Below, piece by piece: positions 31,623 through 41,933 of a stretch of DNA of 64,000 nucleotides. Below the pieces are notes generated by a model. That model was not told where the DNA came from. It was given only the letters and a program-made list of their open reading frames with translations, and ran no database searches. The stretch is taken from positions 3,782,001 through 3,846,000 of the forward strand of contig NC_087381.1 of the NCBI RefSeq assembly GCF_963675165.1, given 5' to 3'. Positions within the stretch are counted from its first letter, which is position 1; each line of letters starts with the position of its first letter. The position numbers were made by a program, and so were the translations under genes. The stretch is from Halichondria panicea (taxonomy: Eukaryota > Porifera > Demospongiae > Suberitida > Halichondriidae).

Positions 31623-32761
31623 TTCTACCAGGTTTCTTGTAAGTGTTCAAGTGATGGCGACTCAGATTGTTATGTTCTTATAAGCTAACGTACTCCAGAA
31701 CTTCATAAACCGTACCTTGTAAATAATGTGCAGGTCGTTTCTGTCCACCTCTGACTGCAGCAAAGCTGCTCTGTTGATGTAAGCCTCAGCAGCTACGTGA
31801 TTCTGCTCTTCCAAATACAGCTGAGCTATCCTTAGGTACACTTCCATCTTGAAGTCCGAAGGGTATATTCTATGTGGTAAAGGTAATCACATTTAATTTA
31901 CATGTGCGACTACTACGTGTGTACATAGTATAATTATAACGTTAGCAGTATATGAAATAAGCCACTAAACAAGGCTACATGTATATACAACCTCTAGTGG
32001 TAAAGAATTGACTGATACTAACTTTTGCCCGGAGTCCATAGGAATTGCACACAGCAGTTCAGCACTTTCCGTCCAATTCTGCTCAGCTTCTAAAATCTTT
32101 GACAGTGACAGTCTTACTTGAGTGGCCTGGCAAAATAATTGATAATAACGATTAAAAAATTGTTAAGTTACCTGTTCCTCAAAGGAGACACTTCTGGATT
32201 GCATTTTGGAGAGAGTGAACAGGCACATGGGTTTAGCCACACTTTTCTCTAGCTCAGGGATCTTCTCACAGAAAAATGTCATGACTGCCTTAGATGACAC
32301 AATTCCCAAACTCTCGTCCAGTGCTGTATACCAAAACAAAATTAACACATCTTTACAAGCGGTATTGCTTAACCCATGTGGGAGCATTTAATTAATACAA
32401 GATACGAGTGGCATCCAGAAAAACCCCCAAATTACGTTCATGGCATCTTTATTGACATGTACAGCTGCACCTACATTGTAGCTAGCTATGCATCAAATGC
32501 ATGCTCATAATAATAATTATAGGCCGAAACAATACTTGACAATACAAACACGCCTTTTTACAAGTACCATAGAAGTTTGGACTTTACCGAGTCGGCACTA
32601 AAATTAATGTACAGTACTCACGCAGTCAACACACATTTCCTACTGCATAAAATCGTGCTTGAGCAAATGCAGCTGAGTTGTCTATGCATACTGTGGAAAG
32701 GACAGTTGACCAGACTAGCATTAATTCATGCATGCTACCGGGGTAGCTATACTCTCAGCTA

Positions 32762-33114
32762 GACTCGCTGGCCACTCCCATCATCACTATCTTGAGGATT
32801 GGGACTGGTCAACTGCCAATCTGCGAGTTGTTCTCATTACCGATTTCGGTAATGACCAATCACAGTGCAGAAGCAATGTCATGTGACATATTTCGCCCAC
32901 GTAATTCGTTGTAGTTGGGCTGGGTCTTATGTTGTATTAGATAAACCACGGGACATAACCCACATTCACTTGATAGTTACACAACTTTAGTCAACCGCAC
33001 AAACCACAAGATGATGTCATACAACTAATTAAAATTCCACAAGAACAACTCGCAGATTGGCAGTTGACCAGTCCCAATCCTCAAGATAGTGATGATGGGA
33101 GTGGCCAGCAAGTC
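32762..33114. mobile_element. 353-bp MITE with about 72-bp TIRs in COPS4 pseudogene intron 1
   Basis: The left end gactcgctggccactcccat continues into a 72-bp arm whose inverse ends the element (ggccagcaagtc) with a single mismatch. The flanking sequence actctcagcta occurs on both sides, while intact COPS4 intron 1 has it once: a direct empty site and an apparent 10-11 bp target duplication. Long arms and a duplication near 9-11 bp suggest a MULE-type element. No ORF. Confidence 0.85.
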
Positions 33115-33376
33115 TAACTCTCAGCTACATGTAGCTAGTCCCAATGGTCTACCAGCATTGACGAAGACCTCCAAGCTGCCCTCAGGTCATTCCCTTCCTT
33201 GCACTCATCTAATAAGGAAGAAAATACCTCTCTGTACTTTTCAACTACATTCTTGGCAGTAGACTTGACGTTCTTCAGCTTGGACTGTGCAATAGACGCC
33301 ATTTTTTATATTTTAAATGAACTTTGAACTTTGGTCTTGGATTATAGGGCGTGGTCAGCTTGTGTGTGAGGTCATA

Positions 33377-33520
33377 GATACTAGTAATTAGAACGAAAAA
33401 GAGCATGCGCAATGTGAGCGTGACCAGAAGGGGAGGGGCTGCTGGTTGCTTAGTACTTAGAATACTCTGTTATAGTGCAGTGGGGGAATGGCAACTCTAA
33501 AGGATTTTTTCCTCCTTGAT
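33377..33520. other. start of the transposon island
   Basis: Homology to copy 1 ends within the bidirectional promoter at about 33376. The following 140 bp (agcatgcgcaatgtgagcgt and a GGGGAGGGG box) match nothing else in the window. Confidence 0.4.
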
Positions 33521-33524
33521 CTTG

Positions 33525-34356
33525 ATTTTTTTCCTATTGTTATTGAGAAGAATAATTATTGTGCAAGTTAATCATCTGCCAGAGAAAAAAACAGTATCTG
33601 TGCCTAGTCATTTTCCTCGTGTCGAATTTAAACCGACCGAGCCACTTAAAAGCTTAATTGTTCAGCACATTCAGTATTTACTCCGTGGATTTTGCTGAAA
33701 GCAGAAAGATGAGGATGGTATTGAAACAGGGGATTCTCAGGAGGCATACAACACAGCTCAGTGTGCTTGTTACAATGGAACAAATCAACCAAAAACCTGA
33801 CTTTGTTCAGAAGTATTTTGGCTCCCAACGATCCTTTGGCTTCCAAATTCTTCAAAAATGGATGAAAACCACACGCCCTGTCATACCCTAAATACCTCAA
33901 TCTTTCAAGATCGTGTACGTTCCTACCAAACGTAGTGTATAGGAAAATGTAAGCTTGAGTGGCCGATTCGCATGTAAACATTTCGGTAAAGTTGACAATG
34001 ACTCCATATGGTCTTACAACAGCGAAAAGTCCGGCAGTTCGGTCATAAAAACGATTAATATTTCCAGCTTTCTTACAACCCACCAGAACAGTGTCATCAT
34101 CATTGTCAGGAAGAGGTGCTTCTTCAGCATGTTTTCGCCGTACATACTGGTGATCCATCAAACTTGGAACAAGAGAAGTGGACTCCTCGCAATGTGCTGG
34201 GCTAAATTTTGACGGTATTTTACTCTTTCCTCCAAGCACTGGTGTTTCAGGACAACACTGGGTAATATTTAATACTCGAGTCTCACGATACCTGTCCAGC
34301 TTTAGCTTTAGTCTTTGGCAGTGCACACATTGGCCGGCAGATCTTCTCAATGCCAT
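33525..34356 (-). pseudogene. KDZ-type transposase (Kyakuja-Dileera-Zisupton) fragment, frameshifted
   Basis: A 236-codon frame begins at 34356. It holds an amino-terminal cysteine pair (CVHC), FTEMFTCESATQAYIFLY, YLGYDRACGFHPFL, VDLFHCNKHTELCC and NTECAEQ. This order of a D-containing strand, FH-x3-H-x3-CC and the N-T-E-x2-EQ helix resembles KDZ superfamily transposases. The frame stops at 33646, but an alternative frame continues (FKWLGRF, KMTRHRYCFFLWQM) to about 33525. An extra TTAA at the junction explains the shift. Family assignment is by recognition; upstream parts of the protein were not found. It lies on the same strand as the tyrosine recombinase fragment 1 kb away. Confidence 0.6.
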
Positions 34357-34483
34357 CCAAAGAACAGTAACCTATGTACATGCATGCATGCGTAAAAATA
34401 TTATACAGTCACAATAACCAATTATCATGCTGTAACTTTATAATGCGACTAAGGTGAGTATAATTATACAGAGTTAGTGTTAG

Positions 34484-35070
34484 GGGGGCCGGTGGTTAGG
34501 TAAGGGGTATATAGGTAAAGGGTATAGGTTAGGTATATAGGTATATAAGGGTTAGCATGTGTTACGGGGATGGTATAATTATAGGTATAATTATAGGTAA
34601 GTGTTAGGGTTAGGGTTAGGCTTATATGGGTAAGAGGATGTATTATGGGGGTTGGTTATAGATAACGGTTAGGGGATAGTTGGGTAGGGTTAGCATGTGT
34701 TAGGGGGATGTTAAGTAAGTGTTAGGGGGTTGTTAAGTAAAGGTTAAGGGGGATGGTTAGGGGGTTAGGGGGATGTTAAGTAAGGGTAATTAGGGGGATG
34801 GTTAGGAGGGTTAGGGTTAGGATGTTAGGTAAGAGGTAGGGGGTAAGGGTTAGCACGTGTTATAGGGTTAGGGGAGGGTTAGGTATGTATGTAGGTTAGG
34901 GTTAGGGTTAGGGGGATGGTTAGGTAACTAGGGTTAGGGTATAGGGTTAGGGTAAGGGTTAGGTTAGTATAGAGTTAGGGTAATGGCTAGCATCATGGTT
35001 AGGTATAGTTTAGGTTAGGTAGTTTGGTTAGGAGTTAGGTTAGTAGGTATGGCTATAATAGTTAGCATAT
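34484..35070 (+). repeat. degenerate telomere-like (TTAGGG) array
   Basis: About 590 bp of plus-strand sequence built from TTAGGG, GTTAGGG and drifted forms (GTTAGG, TTAAGG, GTAAGGG), with roughly 15-20 exact TTAGGG units, several adjacent. It fits an interstitial telomeric sequence or a short-unit G-rich satellite. The G-rich strand is plus. It sits between two minus-strand transposase fragments. Confidence 0.85.
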
Positions 35071-35199
35071 TGGGGAGAGGGTGAAGGTAATGGGGGAAAT
35101 AGTTATAGTTCGCGGTGTCTATAATGGTATTTAGAAAAAATTTGCATATTCAAGCTTTGAAGTGGCCACTGCTAATGAGGTGTCTATCCAACTAAGAAA

Positions 35200-35242
35200 C
35201 CTGCTAGCAGGTCACTATCTGAGTTAGTGACCTGCTAGCAGG
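35200..35242. repeat. 18-bp perfect hairpin with palindromic arms
   Basis: Arms 35200-35217 (cctgctagcaggtcacta) and 35225-35242 (tagtgacctgctagcagg) are exact inverse repeats around 7 bases. The sub-word CCTGCTAGCAGG is itself palindromic, so several folds are possible. Confidence 0.8.
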
Positions 35243-35332
35243 GCTCTAACTAGTACCCACAGGTTTCTAACTAAAACCACAGATGCATGAATATAATTAA
35301 AATCAGACAGATTACAATCAGCACAAAATTAA

Positions 35333-36022
35333 TTAGAAGACAAATTGATTGTTATAATTATTAGTTCCACCAGAAATAGAAATAGTAGGCAGCATGGTCT
35401 TCTGAGCAGTTTTGGTTTCTTTGCTTTTCTGAACAGGTTCAGCAGGCTCAGCAAAAGATCGCACATCATCAAGGCATTTTCGTTTTGGCACAGACTTCGT
35501 GTTAAGAACATCAGATGTTATTTCCTTCAGCTTGTTGGAAGCCCTTTTGTATGCTCTGACCCCGTCTGTGCTTGAATGGCCAGTCCTACTCATGATGAGT
35601 TGTTCGTCAATTTGTGCATCAAACAATCTTGTTGCCAAAGAAGCTCGCAGAGAATGGTTAGTGTAATGACCACTAAATCCCGCATCTTGCATCAAAATAG
35701 GAACAACTTTAGAGAGAAGATCATGCCCGAGGGGAGTGACAGAATACCATACATTTCCTTTGGGTGAGCGCAAAGGGGTCAGGTAAAACGCATTATTAGG
35801 CCTCTTCTCAGGACATTTGGAATTATACAACTTGAACAATCTTACAACACACCTATGTGGGCTGTCTTTGTTTGCATATTGAACTACCTCTTTTGGCTTC
35901 TTCTTTCTGTCGGCCAGGCCTCCTTGATTTGTTTTAGAGACATCTTCTTGATAGACCAAATAAGGACGATTCCCTGGGGGCTCAAAAAGCTGAATTTGTG
36001 CTGGAGAATGCCTTATTTTTCA
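35333..36022 (-). pseudogene. tyrosine recombinase domain, Crypton/DUF3504-like, 5'-truncated
   Basis: Open on the minus strand from about 36022 to the stop at 35333. Contains EDVSKTNQGGLADRKKKPKE, RCVVRLFKLYNSKCP, AFYLTPLRSPKG, then YTNHSLRASLATRLF, RTGHSSTDGVRAYKR: the H-x2-R, G-H and tyrosine positions of the tyrosine recombinase active site. This is the domain seen in Crypton elements and in KIAA1958/ZMYM-like animal proteins. The amino half, which should bring the first catalytic arginine, is missing; a stop codon lies just before 36022 and the piggyBac gene starts 17 bp further on the other strand. A serine/lysine-rich tail follows the domain. A decayed fragment is likelier than a working gene. 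Confidence 0.7.
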
Positions 36023-36038
36023 AAACTTTTGAATCCAA

Positions 36039-39000
36039 ATGGAGCTGATTGGACTCCTTGACACTGTCAGCGAGCTTGAGCACACTGTCAGAGAGCTTGA
36101 GGAGGACCAGGAAGTCTGTTATGACCATGACGAGCCCAGTGATGACGATTTTGAGACAGATCTGGAGAGTGATTCAGGTTTGTGTCATTGCACCATTAAA
36201 TAGTGGTTGGGGAGGCAGCATTGTGATGCCCTAACGATATGTGGCCTCTTTTTGGCGGAGGCGTCATGTGCATGCCTTTTGTGGCTCCTCCTACATTGTG
36301 TGAGCCTCTTTTTGGCGTCGCCTTGACTGCAGTACTGTACTGTACCCTAACCCCCAGTTGTTAATGATATTCATAGCACCACACGCGTGCATTACGCCCA
36401 CATATTGATATTCATGGTTGTTGTGGTTTGTTGGGCTCCTCCCACGAGCCTTTGATGTGGACGAGCCTTTTCCTCTGCTGTACTGTACCTATGTGCCCTA
36501 ACCCCCCCCAGTAGTTAATTATATTCATAGCACCACTAGCGTGCGGTACGCCCACATAATGACATTCATGGTTGTTGTGGTTTGTTGGGCTCCTCCCACG
36601 AGCCTTTGATGTGGACGAGCCTTTTCCTCTGCTGTACTGTACCTATGTGCCCTAACCCCCCCCCCCCAGTAGTTAATGATATTCATAGCACCACTAGCGT
36701 GTGGTACGCCCACATAATGACATTCATGGTTGTTGTGGTTTGTTGGGCTCCTCCCACGAGCCTTTGATGGGGACGAGCCTTTTCCACGAGCCTTTTCCTC
36801 TGCTGTACTGTACCTGTGTGCCCTAACCCCCCCCCCCAGTAGTTAATTATATTCATAGCACCACACTCGTGCGGTACGCCCACGTAATGACATTCATGGT
36901 TGTTGTGGTTTGTTGGGCTCCTCCCACGAGCCTTTTCCTCTGCTGTACTGTACCTATGTGCCCTAACCCCCCCCCCCCCCCAGTAGTTAATGATATTCAT
37001 AGCACCACTAGCGTGTGGTACACCCACGTAATGACATTCATGGTTGTTGTGGTTTGTTGGGCTCCTCCCACGAGCCTTTGATGTGGACGAGCCTTTTCCT
37101 CTGCTGTACTGTACCTATGTGCCCTAACCCCCCCCCCCCCCCCCAGTAGTTAATGATATTCATAGCACCACTAGCGTGTGGTACGCCCACGTAATGACAT
37201 TCATGGTTGTTGTGGTTTGTTAGGCTCCTCCCACGAGCCTTTGATGTGGACGAGCCTTTTCCTCTGCTGTACTGTACCTATGTGCCCTAACCCCCCCCCC
37301 CCCCCCCAGTAGTTAATGATATTCATAGCACCACTAGCGTGTGGTACGCCCACGTAATGACATTCATGGTTGTTGTGGTTTGTTAGGCTCCTCCCACGAG
37401 CCTTTGATGTGGACGAGCCTTTTCCTCTGCTGTACTGTACCTATGTGCCCTAACCCCCCCCCCCCAGTAGTTAATGATATTCATAGCACCACTAGCGTGT
37501 GGTACGCCCACGTAATGACATTCATGGTTGTTGTGGTTTGTTGGGCTCCTCCCACGAGCCTTTGATGGGGACGAGCCTTTTCCTCTGCTGTACTGTACCT
37601 ATGTGCCCTAACCCCCTCCCCCCCAGTAGTTAATGATATTCATAGCACCACTAGCGTGCGGTACGCCCACGTAATGACATTCATGGTTGTTGTGGTTTGT
37701 TGGGCTCCTCCCACGAGCCTTTGATGGGGACGAGCCTTTTCCTCTGCTGTACTGTACCTATGTGCCCTAACCCCCCCCATTAGTTAATGATATTCATAGC
37801 ACCACTAGCGTGCGGTACGCCCACGTAATGACATTCATGGTTGTTGTGGTTTGTTGGGCTCCTCCCACGAGCCTTTGATGTGGACGAGCCTTTTCCTCTG
37901 CTGTACTGTACCTATGTGCCCTAACCCCCCCCCCCCAGTAGTTAATGATATTCATAGCACCACTAGCGTGTGGTACGCCCACATAATGACATTCATGGTT
38001 GTTGTGGTTTGTTGGGCTCCTCCCACGAGCCTTTGATGGGGACGAGCCTTTTCCTCTGCTGTACTGTACCTATGTGCCCTAACCCCCCCCAGTAGTTAAT
38101 GATATTCATAGCACCACTAGCGTGTGGTACGCCCACGTAATGACATTCATGGTTGTTGTGGTTTGTTGGGCTCCTCCCACGAGCCTTTGATGTGGACGAG
38201 CCTTTTCCTCTGCTGTACTGTACCTATGTGCCCTAACCCCCCCCCCCCCCCCCCCCAGTAGTTAATGATATTCATAGCACCACTAGCGTGTGGTACGCCC
38301 ACGTAATGACATTCATGGTTGTTGTGGTTTGTTAGGCTCCTCCCACGAGCCTTTGATGTGGACGAGCCTTTTCCTCTGCTGTACTGTACCTATGTGCCCT
38401 AACCCCCCCCCCCCCCCAGTAGTTAATGATATTCATAGCACCACTAGCGTGTGGTACGCCCACGTAATGACATTCATGGTTGTTGTGGTTTGTTAGGCTC
38501 CTCCCACGAGCCTTTGATGTGGACGAGCCTTTTCCTCTGCTGTACTGTACCTATGTGCCCTAACCCCCCCCCCCCCCCCCCCCCAGTAGTTAATGATATT
38601 CATAGCACCACTAGCGTGTGGTACGCCCACGTAATGACATTCATGGTTGTTGTGGTTTGTTGGGCTCCTCCCACGAGCCTTTGATGGGGACGAGCCTTTT
38701 CCTCTGCTGTACTGTACCTATGTGCCCTAACCCCCTCCCCCCCAGTAGTTAATGATATTCATAGCACCACTAGCGTGCGGTACGCCCACGTAATGACATT
38801 CATGGTTGTTGTGGTTTGTTGGGCTCCTCCCACGAGCCTTTGATGTGGACGAGCCTTTTCCTCTGCTGTACTGTACCTATGTGCCCTAACCCCCCCCCCC
38901 CCCAGTAGTTAATGATATTCATAGCACCACTAGCGTGTGGTACGCCCACATAATGACATTCATGGTTGTTGTGGTTTGTTGGGCTCCTCCCACGAGCCTT

Positions 39001-40917
39001 TGATGTGGACGAGCCTTTTCCTCTGCTGTACTGTACCTATGTGCCCTAAACCCCCCCCCCCCAGTAGTTAATGATATTCATAGCACCACTAGCGTGCGGT
39101 ACGCCCACATAATGACATTCATGGTTGTTGTGGTTTGTTGGGATCCTCCCACGAGCCTTTGATGTGGACGAGCCTTTTCCTCTGCTGTACTGTACCTATG
39201 CGCCCTAACCCCCCCCAGTAGTTAATGATATTCATAGCACCACTAGCGTGTGGTACGCCCACATAATGACATTCATAGCCTGTCCCCCACCTGCACTGGC
39301 GAGCACTCTTGTGGTACTCTAATGATATTCATGCTTTGTTTCCGTGCAGATGCTGCAGTGGAGGATGATGACGAAATGGTCGATGGCATGGCTCCGACTC
39401 CCAAACGGAGGAAGCTGGCGAGGGACAATGGACTCCAAAAAGCTAAGTCCACAGGAAGATACCCCGTCTTTGGCGGTGTGGTCGGTCCTGTCGATCAACT
39501 TGATCCGTCTGTAACTCCATGCCTAGATTTTGTTAAGTTACTTTGGCCCGATAGTTTGTGTGAGTACATAGCCGAACAGACCAACCTGTACGCTAGGCAG
39601 TGTGGTGCTAAGGGTTGGTCAGCTACAAACAGTGCCGAATTGTGGGTGTTTTTGGGGATTGTACTAGAGATGGGCATTCATAGGCTCCCTGAAATTACGG
39701 ACTACTGGTCCAAGGATCCCCTTTTAGGTGTACAATGTGTGAGCAATGTAATGTCGCTCAAAAGGTTCCAAAGTTTATGGCGGTATCTGCACTGTGAGGA
39801 CAATACGTCCATCACTGATGCACGTAAGGTAACTAGCAAGCTAAAAACTGTTTTAGAGACTCTTAAAGCCAACTACTTCATGAGGTATAATCCCAGTCAG
39901 GAGCTTTCCGTTGATGAGATGATGATAAAGTACAAGGGTCGTAAAAGCGGGAAAATTCATATGCCCAAGAAGCCTGTTAAACTGGGGTTCAAGGTATGGT
40001 GCTGCTCATGTTCATGCTGTGGGTATCTCTGTGTGTTTGATGTATACAGTGGTAAGCTCACCGATTCCTCTGGGAAAAAGATAGCTGTGAAAGGGCTTGT
40101 GAAAAATGTAGTCCATCGTTTACTCACTCCTTTTTATGGTCATCAGCATGTTGTGTACATGGACAACTTTTACACGTCCGGTCCATTGATAGAAGAGTTG
40201 GCTAAGCAAAATGTGTTTACTGTCGGCACAATTTTGAAGAATGCTGCTGGTTTCCCAGCAAGTCTTAAGGATGTGGTACTCGACAAAGGTGACTATACGT
40301 CCATGACTGTTGGTGATATTTCTTACTCTATGTTTAACGACCGTAGAGTTGTGTCCTTTGCAACAAATGTGTTCCCTGACCATATGCCCCACACTGTAAT
40401 GCGAATGCACAAAGACGGTACCCTACGCTCTCAGAGTGTCCCCCCCTGTCTCCCTGCATATAACATGTACATGGGAGGAGTTGACAATACAGGGCGTATG
40501 AGGAAAACCTATGGGTACGATAGAAAGTGTCGGCGGTATTGGTTCAGGATTTTCTTTCAATTCCTTGACGTTAGTGTGAATAATGCATACATTCTATACA
40601 GGCACAACTGTGTCAGGGTGGGTTCAAAGGCCATGCCTTTGAAAGGGTTTCGATTGGAACTAATTCATAGTCTATTGGGTGTGCCACGTACTCGTAGCAG
40701 TGCCTCAGGTCTGGCCAGTCTAAATATCGTTTTCCCCCCATCACAGGGCGCACGTGTGAGTGCAAATAGTGTCGGAGTGTCTCGTGGGCGCTGTCAAGTG
40801 TGTGTTCGGGAGAAGATCCCTAGCAGAGAGCAGCAACACACTGCAATGGCATGTCCCCACTGTCGCATAAGAATATGCAAAGGACACTCTGTTATCGGAC
40901 ACACATGTGCTAGCTAA
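36039..40917 (+). CDS. piggyBac-family transposase, two exons, apparently intact
   Basis: Exon 1 is 36039-36177 and exon 2 39350-40917; phases match, giving 568 aa, normal for the family. Exon 1 encodes an acidic amino end (DDDFETDLESDS) joining DAAVEDDDEMVDG in exon 2. The DDD catalytic motifs are visible: SVDEMMIKYKGR, VYMDNFYTSGP and MGGVDNTGRMRKTYGYDRK. The carboxy end is a cysteine/histidine cluster (CQVC, CPHCRIRICKGH, HTC), as in piggyBac proteins. A start inside the repeat at 39250 would also be open, but the spliced start gives the typical acidic leader. The 3.17-kb intron is nearly all minisatellite. A plus-strand AATAAA lies at about 41008. TIRs and TTAA boundaries were not found, so the element itself may be immobile. 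Confidence 0.88.
36340..39285. repeat. 19-copy minisatellite, about 159-bp unit with a variable poly-C tract
   Basis: Each unit reads through agttaatgatattcatagca, a variable GCGTGNGGTACGCCCAC word, gacattcatggttgttgtgg, ctcctcccacgagcctttga, ctgctgtactgtacctatgt and GCCCTAA followed by 7 to 22 C. Nineteen units counted; period is about 153-168 bp depending on the C-run. The open frames it contains on both strands repeat with the unit and are not genes. It fills the piggyBac intron (36178-39349). The first and last units are more diverged. Confidence 0.95.
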
Positions 40918-41933
40918 TGTGCTGTGTAACTGATTTTTGTTAGATGGTACTCTCCTGGTCTAAATTGGCCTTGGAGAGGGGAGGAAAGGGGTATTATTTC
41001 AATGATTAATAAAATTGTGATAAAGAATTCAGTTGTATATGAGAGGCCCTAACCCACTCTGTTGTAAATTCTGTTGTAATTATCTCTTTCCTTGGCAATC
41101 TGTTGTAGAAATTACAACAATGGGTAAGGAATCGTTATGATGAATTAGATGAAGTTGTATGTGAGCTCCTCCCTGACAAACAAACTGTAGTCTAGGTAAC
41201 CGCCTTATCAGTCAAGTAGGCTAAAAATCTGTGTCCTTTGATGTAAGCTTTGATGTCTCTTTGTGCATATGTAGTTATAAAAAAAAAAAAAAAAAAAAAA
41301 GAAACCTTTGACTAGCTAGGAAGAGTAGCAGCAGTAGGCAGCAGTAGTAGTAGCAGTGCAAGCAGGACTAGACTAGATTAAAAAGTTGGTGGAAAGAATA
41401 ACTGACCGTTTGGACGTCACCTGGCTGCCAGACTTTCATCTGGACTCTTCCCCCTGAGTAGCTGGCCTTTCTCTAAGCCACAAAACTGAGCAAGAAGCTG
41501 AAGAAGCAGCTAGACAGAGACATGTACCTAGCCTTGAGAATTGGGAGGCGTGGCTCAACTAGTTAGCCCAGCCCAGAGGAATTGTTACCGTGGGTACTGA
41601 ACAACCGTAGAAGTAGGGCTACCCCTGGCTTTACTGAATTAACTAGCTGTGTCTGCTGTCTAGTTGGACCAGATTTAGCTAGATAATGGGGTAGAGAATA
41701 GTTGAGCGGTGCTGTGTGTAGCTTGAACTGTACTGGCTGGCAAGAATCTAGTAAGCACCCTATGCACTGATAACTCGTCAGAATGGAGGGTATGTTCTAG
41801 GGATCTGGACAGCTGTACATCCAAAGGAGCCAGGGAGTGCCAATCATCTTCTCCCAGTCTCTGACACGCTAAACAAAAGGAGCTAGAACTGGGAGTCCCA
41901 GCTAGAATTGCTAGCCGGATCTAGACTAATAGA
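40918..41933. other. 3' flank of piggyBac; no gene assigned
   Basis: Holds the likely polyadenylation signal (about 41008), a GGCCCTAACCC word like the minisatellite, a run of about 22 A at 41280-41301 and an AGCAGTAGT tract. An open frame after a TAG acceptor-like site at about 41111-41195 (reading RNRYDELDEVV) is not recognised and unsupported. Confidence 0.4.

Larger units (their letters stand above)
30721..33302 (-). pseudogene. COPS4 pseudogene, exons 1-5 only (copy 2)
   Basis: Exon equivalents 33153-33302, 32172-32323, 32023-32126, 31716-31869 and about 30721-30870, nearly identical to COPS4 exons 1-5. Exon 1 lacks one A in the 'ctccaaagctg' run of the intact gene, a frameshift about 40 codons from the start. 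Exon 5 lost its proper acceptor (a deletion at 'cacagcaaacctt') and gained 6 bp (ACATGT). Exons 6-10 are absent because the duplication began in intron 5. Intron 1 carries a MITE (32762-33114). A short truncated peptide is the most it could make. Confidence 0.94.

Noticed and set aside
36525-38684. Series of 60-114 codon open frames on both strands ending or starting in the 159-bp repeat
   Set aside because: They repeat with the minisatellite unit, switch frame with the length of the C-run and have no family resemblance.
36340-39285. Possible CRISPR-like array
   Set aside because: Units are about 159 bp, fully repetitive without unique spacers, and the sequence is eukaryotic.
39250-39349. 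piggyBac start codon at 39250 inside the last minisatellite unit
   Set aside because: A good acceptor at 39349/39350 and a phase-matched acidic first exon at 36039-36177 give a more typical amino end.
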